The notes under the pieces were generated by a model. That model saw only the letters and a list, made by a program, of their open reading frames with translations, was not told the DNA's origin and did not search any database. Positions 26,180 through 35,796 of a stretch of 64,000 nucleotides of DNA are shown in pieces (positions within the stretch are counted from its first letter, which is position 1; each line of letters starts with the position of its first letter). The stretch is from Flavisericum labens (GTDB lineage Bacteria; Bacteroidota; Bacteroidia; Flavobacteriales; Flavobacteriaceae): assembly GCF_045446075.1 (NCBI RefSeq), contig NZ_JBJJBQ010000006.1, forward strand, positions 1 to 64,000, read 5' to 3'. A program made the position numbers and the translations under genes.

Positions 26180-27367
26180 TTACTTTCCAAAAAACTTAAG
26201 TTTTTTAATTTTATCTCGTTTTAGTTTTACAATTGAAACAATTACAGTCAGAAAAGTCAATACCAATAAAGTCACAAAACTCATTTTAAGGTTAAAGGCA
26301 TCAGAAATAAACCCTAAAACAACAGGACCTACCATAACACCCATAAAGCCAATTCCCGACACGAATGAGATGCCCGCCGAAGCTGAAACACCGTTTGTTT
26401 TTCCAGCTATTCTAAATAATTCAGGCACGACGACAGATAAACCCAAACCTATGATACCAAAACCCAATACGGTTACTTCAAATTTGCTAAACAGCACTAA
26501 TAAATATCCGAAGCCTGCCAAAACACTGCCAAATAAAATGGTTTTAATCGAACCTATTTTTGAACTTATCCCATCTCCAAAAAACCTACCAATGGTCATT
26601 GTTATTGAAAATAATACAAACCCAAATCCGGCAAGGTTTTTCTGTGGTATGGCAACCACTTCAAGTAAATATAAAGCACTCCAATGTTCAATAGCACCCT
26701 CGCTGCTCATTATTACAAAAGCTAAAAAAGCAATAATAAATAGCGGACTTAATGCTGTTAATTTGAGACTTTTTTTTCCCTTGGAAACTTGGGCTTCGAT
26801 AATATTAAAGTAGTTTTTGGATAAATATATATTCATTGAAATAACCAATGCAGCCATAAGTATCATATGATAAACGGCGTTAGTAAAATATACCATTAAA
26901 AACGACCCTATTATGGCACCAATAGCGCCACCAAGACTGAAAAAACCATGTGCAGAAGACATAAAATTGTTTTGGTCTTCTTTTTCAATGTGGGAAACCA
27001 AAGCATTCATGGCGACATCTGTAGTTCCGGAAAAAACCCCGACTATAAATAATGCCAAACACAAGCTTAAATAATTATCGGCAATCAATGGGCCAGTAAA
27101 AGCAATTGCAAAAAGCGCTATACCAATAATTGTATATTTTCCTAAACCAATTTTCTTGGTAAGGTACGGTACCAAAGGAAGAAATACTAAAATACCCAAA
27201 GCCAAACAAAATAAAGCAAAACCAATTTGGGAATCGCTTAAACTTAATTTTTCCTTAACATGGGGAATATATAAAACCCAGGTCCCTATCATGATATTTA
27301 AAGAACAAAACACCCAAGCCACAGAAAAATAGCGCGATTTAGATAATATAAGTTTTAATGAACCCAT
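26180..27367 (-). CDS. MFS transporter
   Basis: A 395-residue major facilitator with about 12 hydrophobic helices. It contains the motif-A-like 'VPYLTKKIGLGKYTIIG' between TM2 and TM3 and a repeated signature in the second half ('FGDGISSKIGSIKTILFG'). Substrate unknown. It sits 6 bp downstream of the trehalase gene, so it is probably cotranscribed and linked to uptake or export of a sugar handled by the same cluster. Confidence 0.83.
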   Translation of the reverse strand: MGSLKLILSKSRYFSVAWVFCSLNIMIGTWVLYIPHVKEKLSLSDSQIGFALFCLALGILVFLPLVPYLTKKIGLGKYTIIGIALFAIAFTGPLIADNYLSLCLALFIVGVFSGTTDVAMNALVSHIEKEDQNNFMSSAHGFFSLGGAIGAIIGSFLMVYFTNAVYHMILMAALVISMNIYLSKNYFNIIEAQVSKGKKSLKLTALSPLFIIAFLAFVIMSSEGAIEHWSALYLLEVVAIPQKNLAGFGFVLFSITMTIGRFFGDGISSKIGSIKTILFGSVLAGFGYLLVLFSKFEVTVLGFGIIGLGLSVVVPELFRIAGKTNGVSASAGISFVSGIGFMGVMVGPVVLGFISDAFNLKMSFVTLLVLTFLTVIVSIVKLKRDKIKKLKFFGK

Positions 27368-27373
27368 ATCAAT

Positions 27374-29239
27374 TTAAAAGATTAATTCTGGCTCTGTGAG
27401 TTTGTTTAATTTGTTCAAATATTTGCTTTCCAAAAGTGACAGCCCATATTGGTAAGAGGCATTCATCCAACCAAAACCTTCTTGCGAAATGTACTCGAAA
27501 TCGGTACCCACATTGCCGTATTCCGAAAACACTTTATGTGTAGCTGCAACCACATCATATTTTTCTGGGATAGTGCCGTTATAATCAACAGCACTTTTGG
27601 TAATCATAAACAACCAGCGGTATATGAGCTCTTGAGCTTCAATATTAAAACCATAATTTACCAAGCCTTTCCAAATCATCATTTGGTGCGGTGCCCAACC
27701 ATTTGGGTAATCCCATTGCCTGTGAGGTCTAGATTCGCTAATTTCACCTCTGCTTTCCTCAGTACTTCCAGCAATCCCACCTTTCTCTTTTAAAAGTGGC
27801 ATCGCGTTTTTAACTAACATTTCAGCTTGTTCTTTACTTGCTACATTAGTCCATAAAGGCACAAACGTAGTAGCGGCTATAAACTGGGATTGTTTTTTTG
27901 TAATATGGTTATAATCAAAAAACATACCCCTATTTTCATTCCAGCAGAATATATTGATTAATGATTTTCGCTTATTGGCTCTTTCAAACCAATATTGGCT
28001 AGTATATGTTTTAGAATCTGTTTCAAAACTATCGCTAAATACTTCTTTTATCAGTTCAGCAAAATCCAGTTCGTATTTATACAACAAAACATTGAGTTCC
28101 ACCAAATTTAAATCGGCACAATTCCCTTCTATTCTGTAAGACGTATCATGCCCCGATTCCCTGACTGTTCTGTCGTGAAGAAAATAAGTATCCAAAAAAT
28201 CATTATGAATTTCGTTATTCTGATATTTATGGACATAGTCTTGTATTGAGCAATTTGCCTCATTGGCAAATGGCTTTAAAATGGCGTCATAGTGGCCTTC
28301 TTCTGCCTCGGGCGGCATTCCAATGCCTTCGGCTAAATATCTATTTAACCCATTCTTTGTAAGTCGCTCACCTTCAACCATCCAAACGATTTTATATTCC
28401 TTTATAGCTGTTTTTAAATGACTTGCTAACCAATTTTTATCACGGGTAACTTCAAAAACCTCACGGACAAGGCTGCTGTAAAAAGGGGGTTGTGTCCTAG
28501 TTAAATAATAAGACCTATTGGCGTTCAATATTTTTCCATAGTGCTCTATTTCATACTGAAAATTATCAGTCATAGCCTTAGCCAAATGAACTTTGCCATC
28601 CAATATTAATCCTATAGATTCAAAATAGCTGTCCCAGCCATACATTTCGTTAAACCTTCCCCCTGGAACAACAAAAGGCACACCTTTTATTTCCTTGTCA
28701 ATCTCTTCTAATTTTAAGGATAAAATGCCTGGTTTAGTATTTATTGATTTTACATATTCTGGGGTCAGTGTATTTGGCAATTTACATGCTAATATCGGAA
28801 GTTTTGTCTCTAATTTTTTATAGTAACCATAAGCCAATTCATCCTGAAACGGAATATATATGGGAAGTTTTTCTGAAGTTAAAGTTTCATTTTTAGTATC
28901 AGCAATAAGGTTTTTCACCCCAGTTTCATCCATACTTCTCGTTAAACCATTCCAATAGTAGTCACGAATCATTCTTGAAATCCGGGTTACAGGTGGCTCC
29001 TCAATTTTGGACAAGGGAATTTGTGACATTGTTTTTCCCTCAATTTTTGAAATCACCAATTCCTGCAATAAATTAGATAGCTGATAAGTACCTTTTACAA
29101 CATAGTTCTCACCTTCAATGGAAATAATTTCAAATGATTTGGGTCCATTATCTTCAACAGTAATTTTTTTATCGCCATCAGTATCCTCTTGTTGCAACAA
29201 GCTGTTTAAGGTATCATCGATATGTACATTAAAAATCAT
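27374..29239 (-). CDS. GH37 trehalase, cytoplasmic, with EF-hand-like calcium loop
   Basis: A 621-residue protein with both trehalase signatures: 'PGGRFNEMYGWDSY' at residues 192-205, and 'QWDYPNGWAPHQ' near the C-terminal third. The 'ESGHDTSYR' segment probably bears the catalytic acid. There is no signal peptide, so it splits cytoplasmic trehalose to two glucoses. Residues 19-30 (DTDGDKKITVED) form an EF-hand-like loop followed by 'NGPKSF'. This is the layout known from the calcium-binding segment of fungal neutral trehalases. Its start overlaps the upstream MFS gene stop by 4 bp, indicating translational coupling. Confidence 0.92.
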   Translation of the reverse strand: MIFNVHIDDTLNSLLQQEDTDGDKKITVEDNGPKSFEIISIEGENYVVKGTYQLSNLLQELVISKIEGKTMSQIPLSKIEEPPVTRISRMIRDYYWNGLTRSMDETGVKNLIADTKNETLTSEKLPIYIPFQDELAYGYYKKLETKLPILACKLPNTLTPEYVKSINTKPGILSLKLEEIDKEIKGVPFVVPGGRFNEMYGWDSYFESIGLILDGKVHLAKAMTDNFQYEIEHYGKILNANRSYYLTRTQPPFYSSLVREVFEVTRDKNWLASHLKTAIKEYKIVWMVEGERLTKNGLNRYLAEGIGMPPEAEEGHYDAILKPFANEANCSIQDYVHKYQNNEIHNDFLDTYFLHDRTVRESGHDTSYRIEGNCADLNLVELNVLLYKYELDFAELIKEVFSDSFETDSKTYTSQYWFERANKRKSLINIFCWNENRGMFFDYNHITKKQSQFIAATTFVPLWTNVASKEQAEMLVKNAMPLLKEKGGIAGSTEESRGEISESRPHRQWDYPNGWAPHQMMIWKGLVNYGFNIEAQELIYRWLFMITKSAVDYNGTIPEKYDVVAATHKVFSEYGNVGTDFEYISQEGFGWMNASYQYGLSLLESKYLNKLNKLTEPELIF

Positions 29240-30468
29240 GATTCAACTATAACTTGCTTTTTCGACATTCTATCTATTAACAAAACAAAAACTATAAGCA
29301 AGCCCATTGGTATCAAAAGAAAATAAAACGCACTTGCTCCACCAATACTTTCAAAAAGTTCACCAACAATTCTTGAACCAATAGTGCCTCCTAAAGCTGA
29401 AAAAATGATAATCAAACCAGACATTGGAGAATGCAAACTTTTGGGGAGCGAACTTAAAACCGTTGAATTTAAAAGCGGATAAATTGGTGCAATAAACAAA
29501 CCTATTACGGGCAGAATAAAGCCTAATGACGGTACTTGAGACAGTCTTGAAATTTCGCCAATCGCTTCTACATCACCTTGCAATTGCGGCAAAATATAAA
29601 CCAAAATACCGCCAGAAATGATAACGCAAATAACAACTAAAATGACCCAATTAATATATTTTGTTAAAAACCCGGCAATAAACCTTCCCAATGCCAAAGT
29701 AAGTGCCAAAATACTAGCCATTTGTACACTAAGCACGGAGCTAAATTTGAATATCTTTTTATTGAATGTTGGCAACCAGGACATAATGCCTTGCTCAATC
29801 ATAACAAACAAAAATGCCGAAACAATAAACACCAAAACCAATGGTACAACCATTAACTTAATAGACTCTCTTAAATCGTCCTTTAAACTGGAACCAATGG
29901 CTTCAACTTCATATTCAACTTTAGAAAAAAGCAGGAAAACAAATGACGTTGCTATCAACGCACATAGCAAATAGTATACATTTAACCATGAATTTTCATC
30001 TTCAGAATAAAACGCTGGAAACAAGAAATAGGCCAACGCAATACCTACCATAAAAAACCCTTCTATGGAACTCATCATTGAGGCATGTTCTTTTTTAGAA
30101 TCGGTTAAAATTCCTATGAGTGAATACACCGATAATTTTATTAAAGCAAAACTAACCCCAATGGTTAAAAACAAAACTTTTGTATAGAAAAAGGAATTGC
30201 CAAAAATCATTTGTAAACAACCAAAAAACACGATCCCCAGTGCAACTAGCATTGCTTTTTTATAACCAAAACGCGGTAAGAAAGAGGCAACTAAAAACGA
30301 CACTAAAGCAATTGGCAAATCTTTAAAAGCCTCAAGTAACGAAGCTTGAGATTCAGTCACTTTGTAAACATCAATTGATTTTTCTATGACGATGCCAACA
30401 CTATTCAATAGAATAGCAAACACAAAATAATTAAGATATATGGATATTTTAATTCCTAAATTTTTCAT
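29236..30468 (-). CDS. MFS transporter, coupled to trehalase
   Basis: A 410-residue major facilitator with about 12 transmembrane helices. The TM2-TM3 motif is 'LPRFGYKKAMLVALG', and the second half has 'LTKYINWVILVVICVI'. It overlaps the trehalase gene by 4 bp and follows the next MFS gene by 17 bp, so it belongs to the same operon. Disaccharide or trehalose import is a reasonable guess from the coupling; nothing in the sequence fixes the substrate. Confidence 0.83.
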   Translation of the reverse strand: MKNLGIKISIYLNYFVFAILLNSVGIVIEKSIDVYKVTESQASLLEAFKDLPIALVSFLVASFLPRFGYKKAMLVALGIVFFGCLQMIFGNSFFYTKVLFLTIGVSFALIKLSVYSLIGILTDSKKEHASMMSSIEGFFMVGIALAYFLFPAFYSEDENSWLNVYYLLCALIATSFVFLLFSKVEYEVEAIGSSLKDDLRESIKLMVVPLVLVFIVSAFLFVMIEQGIMSWLPTFNKKIFKFSSVLSVQMASILALTLALGRFIAGFLTKYINWVILVVICVIISGGILVYILPQLQGDVEAIGEISRLSQVPSLGFILPVIGLFIAPIYPLLNSTVLSSLPKSLHSPMSGLIIIFSALGGTIGSRIVGELFESIGGASAFYFLLIPMGLLIVFVLLIDRMSKKQVIVES

Positions 30469-30485
30469 CTGATTAAACTTTAGTA

Positions 30486-31838
30486 TTAATGACCTCCGCC
30501 TGCGGCTAATGCAGCTGCATCATCATCGTCATCAGATGCTGGCTGTTTTATTCGTAAGGCCAAAACACCGGCTATAATAAAAAACACACCACCAAAAATT
30601 ATGGCATTAACAGCACTATCGTCCAGCAGATTTTTTACTATTGGACCAAACGTTAATGTTTGAATACCCATTGGGATTACGATCATCATATTTAAAATAC
30701 CCATATATACGCCACGCCGTTCATGTGTTACTACTTTGGAGACCATAGAATAGGGAATTCCCATCATAGCAGCCCAACCTATACCAAACAGAATCATAGG
30801 CAAAATCACTAAGAGTGGGTCTTGAATATGAGGAATGGCAAGCATTGCGATTCCTGTTAAAAACAAACTAAAAACATATACTTTTTTGCCACCATATTTT
30901 AAGGCTAATGGTACCAATGCCAAGGCAAAAACAATAGTAGACACATTATAAGTGGTATTCATTTTTGCGGCTTGACTTAAAGCTTGTGATGCGTCAAAAC
31001 TCATACTTTCCCTGAACATGGGTGCTATAAACTGCCAATAAACAAATAAAGCGTACCATTGAAACAAATATACAGCTGCCAATTTCCACATGAGTTTTGG
31101 CATATCCTTAATTGCATCAACGATTTCCTTGAATGGGGTTTTAATGCGTTCTGACAGTGGCATTGCATTGTGCTTCTTTATTTCTTCAAATTCCTCTTCA
31201 GAAGGTGGAATTTCGGGGGTTTTTAAAACAGACCAAAGAATTGTTGAAACCGATAGTACAGCACCAATAAAAAACGAATAATACAACCATTTAGGAATAG
31301 CTTTCACACCTTCATCAACGGCTTCTGTACCCCCAAACCAATCTTGAAACAAAAATATAGAAGCATTGGCCAATACAATTCCAGCACCTACAAACAAACT
31401 TTGCATTTGATAACCAAAACTTAATTGTTTGTTTGGTAGTTTATCACCCACAAAAGCACGATAAGGCTCCATGGCCATGTTATTACCTACATCTAAAATC
31501 CATAGTAAACCAACGGCAAACCAAAGCGTGGGACTAAAAGGGAAGGCAAACAAACATAGACTGCCAATTATAGCTCCAATTAAAAAGAAAGGCTTTCGTC
31601 GACCCCAACGAGGTGACCACGTTTTATCTGAAATTGCCCCAATAATCGGTTGAATGATTAACCCGGTTACTGGACCTGCAAGGTTCAATAAAGGTAATTC
31701 ATCATGATGTGCACCCAAGAATGAAAATATGGGATTTACGGCTGTTTGCTGCAATCCAAAACTGAATTGAATCCCTAGGAATCCCACATTCATGTTAAAG
31801 ATTTGCCAGAAAGACAATGTTGGTTTTGTGAATTTCAT
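30486..31838 (-). CDS. SLC45-like MFS sugar transporter
   Basis: About 450 residues from MKFTKPTL at 31838. The in-frame Met at 31898 would run into the GH97 gene. 'FWQIFNMNVGFLGIQFSFGLQQTAVNPIFSFLG', 'GPVTGLIIQPIIGAISD', 'WGRRKPFFLIGA' and 'ILDVGNNMAMEPYRAFVGD' match the SLC45/sucrose-transporter-like branch of MFS common in Bacteroidota alpha-glucan loci. It probably carries maltose or another alpha-glucoside across the inner membrane. The C-terminus is acidic and Ala-rich ('DDDDDAAALAAGGGH'). It starts 31 bp after the GH97 stop. Confidence 0.87.
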   Translation of the reverse strand: MKFTKPTLSFWQIFNMNVGFLGIQFSFGLQQTAVNPIFSFLGAHHDELPLLNLAGPVTGLIIQPIIGAISDKTWSPRWGRRKPFFLIGAIIGSLCLFAFPFSPTLWFAVGLLWILDVGNNMAMEPYRAFVGDKLPNKQLSFGYQMQSLFVGAGIVLANASIFLFQDWFGGTEAVDEGVKAIPKWLYYSFFIGAVLSVSTILWSVLKTPEIPPSEEEFEEIKKHNAMPLSERIKTPFKEIVDAIKDMPKLMWKLAAVYLFQWYALFVYWQFIAPMFRESMSFDASQALSQAAKMNTTYNVSTIVFALALVPLALKYGGKKVYVFSLFLTGIAMLAIPHIQDPLLVILPMILFGIGWAAMMGIPYSMVSKVVTHERRGVYMGILNMMIVIPMGIQTLTFGPIVKNLLDDSAVNAIIFGGVFFIIAGVLALRIKQPASDDDDDAAALAAGGGH

Positions 31839-31869
31839 ATGTGTTTGGTTTAGTTGGTATTTATCACTT

Positions 31870-34005
31870 CTACTGCATAATGCTAATCGCAAAACCACCT
31901 CCAGATGCTAGTTTTATATCTAAAGTTGAATCTTTAGTTAATTCCAATTTTTCAATTTCATAGGCTTCCGGATTGTTATCCCAATGGGCATTTGGTGCAT
32001 CTTTGTAAATCGTGGCATTATACGATTTCCCCTCATCTAGAAAATCAAATTTTATCGATTCTGTTCTTTCATTTTCATCAGTAATAGCACCAACAAACCA
32101 GTTTCCTGTTTTTCGTTCTTGTCTGGCAATAGTTACAAAATCGCCGACTTCTCCATCCAAGACTTTTGTTTGTTGCCAATCTACCCCAACATCGGTAATA
32201 AATTGAAATGCCGGATGTACTTTTCCATCCATCATATAATGCTCTGGCAAATCGCAAGCCATTTGAATAGGACTATAAATCACAACATACAACGCCAATT
32301 GATGCGCTAAGGTTGTATTAACTTGATTGTCTTTTTTATACTCATCAAACTTTATATTAAAAGCTCCTGGAGTAAAATCGATTGGCCCCGAAAGCATCCT
32401 GGTAAATGTTACAGTAGGCAAATGACTTGGAGGGTTTCCTCCATCTGTAGCCCAAGCGTTAAATTCTTGACCTCTTAACCCTTCTCTAGCGATGGCATTT
32501 GGATATGTTCTACTCTTACCTGTAGCTTTAATGGGTTCGTGCGCATTAACAGCAATTTTCATTTTTGCAGCTTCAACCAAAACTTTATGGTAATGATTTA
32601 CCATCCATTGTCCATGATGATATTCGCCTTTCGGAATAATTTCACCAACATAACCTGTTTTAACAGAATTGATACCATTCGCTTTCATAAAGTTATAAGC
32701 CTCATCCATTTGCTTTTCATAGGTCAATGGTGCAGCAGATGTCTCATGATGCATAATAACCTCAACGCCCTTATCTTTGGCATATGCCATAACTTCATCA
32801 AAATTATAATCAGCATAAGGTGTCATAAAATCAAAAAGCCCTTCTCTGTCATCTGCAGAGGCTAGCCATTTGTCCCAACCCGTGTTCCAACCTTCAACTA
32901 ATAATCCTTTAATACCATTTTGAGATGCGAAGTCGATGTACTTTTTAGCGTTTTCGGTAGTAGCTCCATGTTTTGATGTTGCCGATTTTCCTTCTGTCCA
33001 TGTATTCATATCTTGGCTACCTTCCATATCCCAAGTGGATTTTCCAATATGCATTTCCCACCATATACCAACATATTTCATAGGGGTAAAATAACTTACA
33101 TCACCAATTTCGTTAGGGTCGTTAAGATTTAATATCATTTTAGATTCGATTAAATCGCCTGCTTTTTCGGCAATTTGAATGGTACGCCAAGGTGTATTAA
33201 ATGGTAATTTTAACTTTGCTTTTCCGCCTAATCTATCAGAACCGACCAATTCACTTACCATATCCAACTTTTCAGTATCTACTTTTAAAGTCATACCCGC
33301 ATAATTTGTTAAATCGGCCTCATGAAAACTTAAATACAAACCATCTTCGGTTTTCATAGTTACTGGCGTATTAACCGCGTTTTCGGGAATGTAAGTGGCC
33401 GCCAAATTTTCATGGTTTTGTTTTGAAAGTGCATCAATTTCCGAAAATTTAGTTTCGCTGTACAAATGCTCGTAAATGTCCCAATCACCAGGAATCCACC
33501 ATACTTTATGGTCGCCTGTTAAATTAAATTGAGTGTTTTCATCAGTAACTAAAACCTCTTTCAAGTTTTCCTGTTCAGGAAATTCGTATCTAAAACCAAC
33601 ACCATCATTATAGACTTTAAAATGAATATTGAACTTTCTTTTTGATTCAGATTGCTCTTCAAGATTTATAACTAACTCATTATAATTATTTCTTACTGAA
33701 AGTTGTTCGCCCCAAGGCATTTCCCAAGTTTCGTCAACTGAATTTGTTAAAGTCCCAACGGTTTTAAAGTTATCTTTTAATGATGGTAAATCTTTAAAAT
33801 CAAAACTCATGAACGAAGTATCTATAACCGTTTTGTCTTTATGGTTAACAATATAACATGGTTGACCTGTTTTGGACAATGCAAATTCAACTGAGATATT
33901 GCTGTCTGGCGAATCAATAGTGAAATTAGATTCTCCTTTTTTACATGCTGTTAAAAGTAAAAATACTATACCCAATATGCCTAATTGTATTCTGACTCTT
34001 TTCAT
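31870..34005 (-). CDS. GH97 alpha-glucosidase, SusB-like inverting type
   Basis: A 711-residue lipoprotein (lipobox LLTAC, residues 17-21). The glutamates at 421 (in 'HHETSAAP'), 490 ('NAHEPIKATG'), 508 ('AREGLRG') and 514 ('QEFNAW') keep the same spacing as the known SusB residues E439, E508, E526 and E532, which are catalytic or calcium ligands in inverting GH97 enzymes. Their presence argues against the retaining, Asp-nucleophile branch. It would release glucose from the non-reducing ends of alpha-glucosides in the periplasm. It lies 24 bp downstream of a GH13 gene and upstream of the SLC45-like transporter gene. Confidence 0.93.
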   Translation of the reverse strand: MKRVRIQLGILGIVFLLLTACKKGESNFTIDSPDSNISVEFALSKTGQPCYIVNHKDKTVIDTSFMSFDFKDLPSLKDNFKTVGTLTNSVDETWEMPWGEQLSVRNNYNELVINLEEQSESKRKFNIHFKVYNDGVGFRYEFPEQENLKEVLVTDENTQFNLTGDHKVWWIPGDWDIYEHLYSETKFSEIDALSKQNHENLAATYIPENAVNTPVTMKTEDGLYLSFHEADLTNYAGMTLKVDTEKLDMVSELVGSDRLGGKAKLKLPFNTPWRTIQIAEKAGDLIESKMILNLNDPNEIGDVSYFTPMKYVGIWWEMHIGKSTWDMEGSQDMNTWTEGKSATSKHGATTENAKKYIDFASQNGIKGLLVEGWNTGWDKWLASADDREGLFDFMTPYADYNFDEVMAYAKDKGVEVIMHHETSAAPLTYEKQMDEAYNFMKANGINSVKTGYVGEIIPKGEYHHGQWMVNHYHKVLVEAAKMKIAVNAHEPIKATGKSRTYPNAIAREGLRGQEFNAWATDGGNPPSHLPTVTFTRMLSGPIDFTPGAFNIKFDEYKKDNQVNTTLAHQLALYVVIYSPIQMACDLPEHYMMDGKVHPAFQFITDVGVDWQQTKVLDGEVGDFVTIARQERKTGNWFVGAITDENERTESIKFDFLDEGKSYNATIYKDAPNAHWDNNPEAYEIEKLELTKDSTLDIKLASGGGFAISIMQ

Positions 34006-34029
34006 AATATTATTTATTATACATCATTA

Positions 34030-35781
34030 TTAATTACTTTCATAAAGTCTGGCCTCCCAAGGGGTTAAACTTAAGGGTATTTCATCAAATGTTTTGTCGT
34101 CAATGGATTGATTCGCTATAACAAGTTTATAGTTTCTATATATTGGATTTAAGTCAAATTGAACATTATCGTTTGACATATTAAGAATTATTAGGTACGT
34201 CTTATTTATACCTGCTCTTGTGTAGGCAAATATTTCTGGATGTTCTGGTGCTATATCCTGATAATCTCCATAAATTAAATCATCATTGCCCCGACGTATA
34301 TCGAGAAGCTTCTTATAAAAATTAAAGATGGAATTAGGGTCTTCCAAATTATTTTTAACATTTATTTCCGTATAGTTAGGATTTACAGCAAGCCAGCTTT
34401 TATCACCATTTGTAAAACCCGCCTTATTTTCATTGGACCACTGCATTGGTGTACGGGCATGGTCTCTTCCAGATTTGTTCAATTCTGAAAGATAGGTTTC
34501 AGGACTTATGCCGCTAGCCACTATTTTTGGATAATTTCCTTTTATTTCTACATCATCAAATTGATCAAAGGAAGTAAATGGATAATTAGTCATCCCTATT
34601 TCATCGCCCTGATACAGAAATGCCGTTCCGCGTTGCGTTAATAGCAACATAGCTAGCAATTTTGCCGACGATACTCTATATTCTGGAGAATCATTTCCAA
34701 ATTTGCTTACGGTTCGCGGATTATCATGATTTGTTAAAAAAATCGTTGGCCAGTTATTGTAATCGACATTACTTTGTTCGTTCAATAATTTTTTAAGTTC
34801 TGGTAATGCCCAATCGTTTTGGTACCAGTTATCTCTTCCAATACGTGCCGCATCAAACCAAAAAGCCAGATTAATTTCTTCATTTCGCTCATCAGTAAGC
34901 TCCATCGTCATTTCTGGACTACCACCAAAGGCCTCTCCTACCGTCATGACATCATATTTAGAAAGTACTTCCCTATTCATTTCCTTTAAGAACTCATGAA
35001 GTCTTGGCCCATATGCATATGTAAATTCTGGATGTTTTAACCCTGTAGAATCCATATCTTTAAATTCATGAGGTTTTGAAATCAACGCTATAACATCCAT
35101 TCTAAAACCGTCAACACCTTTATCAAGCCAAAATTTCATCATATCATAAACTTCCTCACGTAATTTTGGGTTCTCCCAATTTAAATCGGGTTGCTTCTTT
35201 GCAAAATAATGTAGATAGTACTCTCCGTCCGGTCCAGCTTGTTCCCATGCTGAGCCTCCAAAGAATGATGGCCAATTGTAGGGTGCCTTGCCTTCTTTAC
35301 CCGATCGCCATATATAATAATCTCTGTAAGGATTATCCTTTGATGACATACTTTGCTTAAACCACTCATGCTCATCGCTTGAATGATTTACAACCAAATC
35401 TATAATTAGTTTAATACCTCGTTGTTTCATTCCTGCCAACATAGTATCAAAATCCTCCATGGTGCCAAATTCACTCATAATTTTTCGATAGTCCCGAATA
35501 TCGTAGCCATTGTCTGCATTTGGTGAATCGAAGTGAGGGCTCAACCAAACTACATCAATTCCAAGTTTATCTAAATAATCCAATTCGGATATAATTCCTT
35601 GAATATCTCCAATACCATCACCATTTGAATCTTTAAATGAGCGTGGGTAAATTTGATACACAACCGATTCTTTCCACCATTTTTTTGTGGGCATTTCCTT
35701 TTGTACTTCATTGTTATCCATTTTTTTAATACAACCACTCAAGGTTAAAATGGCCAAAACAATGGACATATACTTTTTCAT
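34030..35781 (-). CDS. GH13 alpha-glucosidase-type lipoprotein (second of a pair)
   Basis: From the Met at 35781 this is a lipoprotein (lipobox LSGC). 'VYQIYPRSFKDSNGDGIGDIQGI' and 'SPHFDSPNADNGYDI' are typical of oligo-1,6-glucosidase and alpha-glucosidase GH13 enzymes. Catalytic residues, numbered from 35790, are D232 (GFRMDVI) and E286 (VGEAFGG), with 'FLTNHDNPRTVS' as region IV. The substrate is probably short alpha-gluco-oligosaccharides or disaccharides. It starts 15 bp after the paralogous GH13 gene, and the pair looks like a tandem duplication that has since diverged. Confidence 0.92.
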   Translation of the reverse strand: MKKYMSIVLAILTLSGCIKKMDNNEVQKEMPTKKWWKESVVYQIYPRSFKDSNGDGIGDIQGIISELDYLDKLGIDVVWLSPHFDSPNADNGYDIRDYRKIMSEFGTMEDFDTMLAGMKQRGIKLIIDLVVNHSSDEHEWFKQSMSSKDNPYRDYYIWRSGKEGKAPYNWPSFFGGSAWEQAGPDGEYYLHYFAKKQPDLNWENPKLREEVYDMMKFWLDKGVDGFRMDVIALISKPHEFKDMDSTGLKHPEFTYAYGPRLHEFLKEMNREVLSKYDVMTVGEAFGGSPEMTMELTDERNEEINLAFWFDAARIGRDNWYQNDWALPELKKLLNEQSNVDYNNWPTIFLTNHDNPRTVSKFGNDSPEYRVSSAKLLAMLLLTQRGTAFLYQGDEIGMTNYPFTSFDQFDDVEIKGNYPKIVASGISPETYLSELNKSGRDHARTPMQWSNENKAGFTNGDKSWLAVNPNYTEINVKNNLEDPNSIFNFYKKLLDIRRGNDDLIYGDYQDIAPEHPEIFAYTRAGINKTYLIILNMSNDNVQFDLNPIYRNYKLVIANQSIDDKTFDEIPLSLTPWEARLYESN

Positions 35782-35796
35782 AATACACAATTTAGC

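Noticed and set aside
33361..33400. CGCGTTTTCGG inside the GH97 gene as a fifth LacI-type site
   Set aside because: It is within coding sequence and only one half fits; the other half of the palindrome is missing.
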